From an uncultured Clostridia bacterium (GTDB taxonomy: Bacteria > Bacillota > Clostridia > TANB77 > CAG-508): 34,430 nt of DNA. Below are positions 34,330 to 34,430 of this stretch, piece after piece. The notes beneath the pieces are model-generated. The model had not been told where the DNA came from. It searched no databases and saw nothing but the letters and a program-made list of their open reading frames with translations. Numbering within the stretch: the first letter of the stretch is position 1; the number at the start of each line of letters is the position of its first letter. Where the stretch lies: contig CAKOYQ010000015.1 in the NCBI GenBank assembly GCA_934130935.1, positions 1-34,430 on the forward strand, written 5' to 3'. Both the position numbers and the translations under genes were made by a program.

Positions 34330-34430
34330 AAGACCAAACAATAGACGAAAAAAATAAGAATATTACACAAGAAATTAGTATAGAAGATATAACCAAAAAA
34401 CAAGAAAAAACAGCAATTACTAATTTTTTA
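34330..34430 (+). other. Open frame running off the window, no canonical start
   Basis: After the promoter, one frame (caa at about 34330 onward) stays open to the edge with polar, coding-like text such as NITQEISIEDITKKQEKTA. It has no ATG, GTG or TTG and no ribosome binding site, so it may be an untranslated leader. Confidence 0.25.

Overview
The window reads as chromosomal DNA of a very AT-rich, endospore-forming Firmicute of the class Clostridia, probably an uncultured gut lineage. This rests on a sigma-G gene, a YlmC/YmxH sporulation protein, a glmS ribozyme, strong AGGAGG-type ribosome binding sites, TTG and GTG starts beside ATG, NPKTG surface anchoring and the IreB-RuvX-DUF1292 gene order. 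TAA, TAG and TGA all act as stops. No rRNA, CRISPR array or complete insertion sequence is visible.

Region 1 (1-about 7,930) is accessory DNA. It holds a TnpV-like protein, a structured probable origin of transfer, a MobC-like accessory protein and a relaxase: the mobilization module of an integrated element. A close-packed cargo operon follows (Nudix-GNAT fusion, Sel1-repeat protein, small serine hydrolase, cupin, frameshifted YhcG/DUF1016 nuclease), then a stand-alone PD-(D/E)XK protein whose gene lies between two near-identical palindromes. The element ends in degenerate sequence with higher GC. No integrase and no clear attachment sites are inside the window.

Region 2 (about 7,930-13,900) has small ORFs, then a VirB2-like small membrane protein, a large TadZ/CpaE-like ATPase homologue with AT-hook-like motifs and five 12-residue LPGFE repeats, and a membrane GAF protein with a degenerate GGDEF domain. 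These lead into ireB, ruvX and a DUF1292 gene. The first three look like a poorly described envelope or pilus-associated module and are the best candidate for something new.

Region 3 (13,900-19,130) has a frameshifted NPKTG-anchored surface protein, a truncated GDSL hydrolase remnant, rbgA, a TIM-barrel protein, yqeG, a VanW-family gene and tRNA-Leu(UAA) on the minus strand.

Region 4 (19,130-28,640) has comF, a pseudopilin-like protein, dut, a CarD-family regulator, then a fructose PTS and general PTS cluster (fruK-fruA-ptsH-ptsI), followed by hpt and sigG. The sugar genes form a complete chain: PEP to EI to HPr to fructose EIIABC, with fructose-1-phosphate passed to FruK.

Region 5 (28,640-34,430) has glmS on the minus strand behind a self-cleaving ribozyme, divergent uvrC, a 40-residue membrane protein, a patatin-like phospholipase, ylmC, and a consensus promoter reading out of the window.

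A recurring design is a terminator whose 3' half supplies the -35 region of the next promoter (8,291; 15,511; 21,411).
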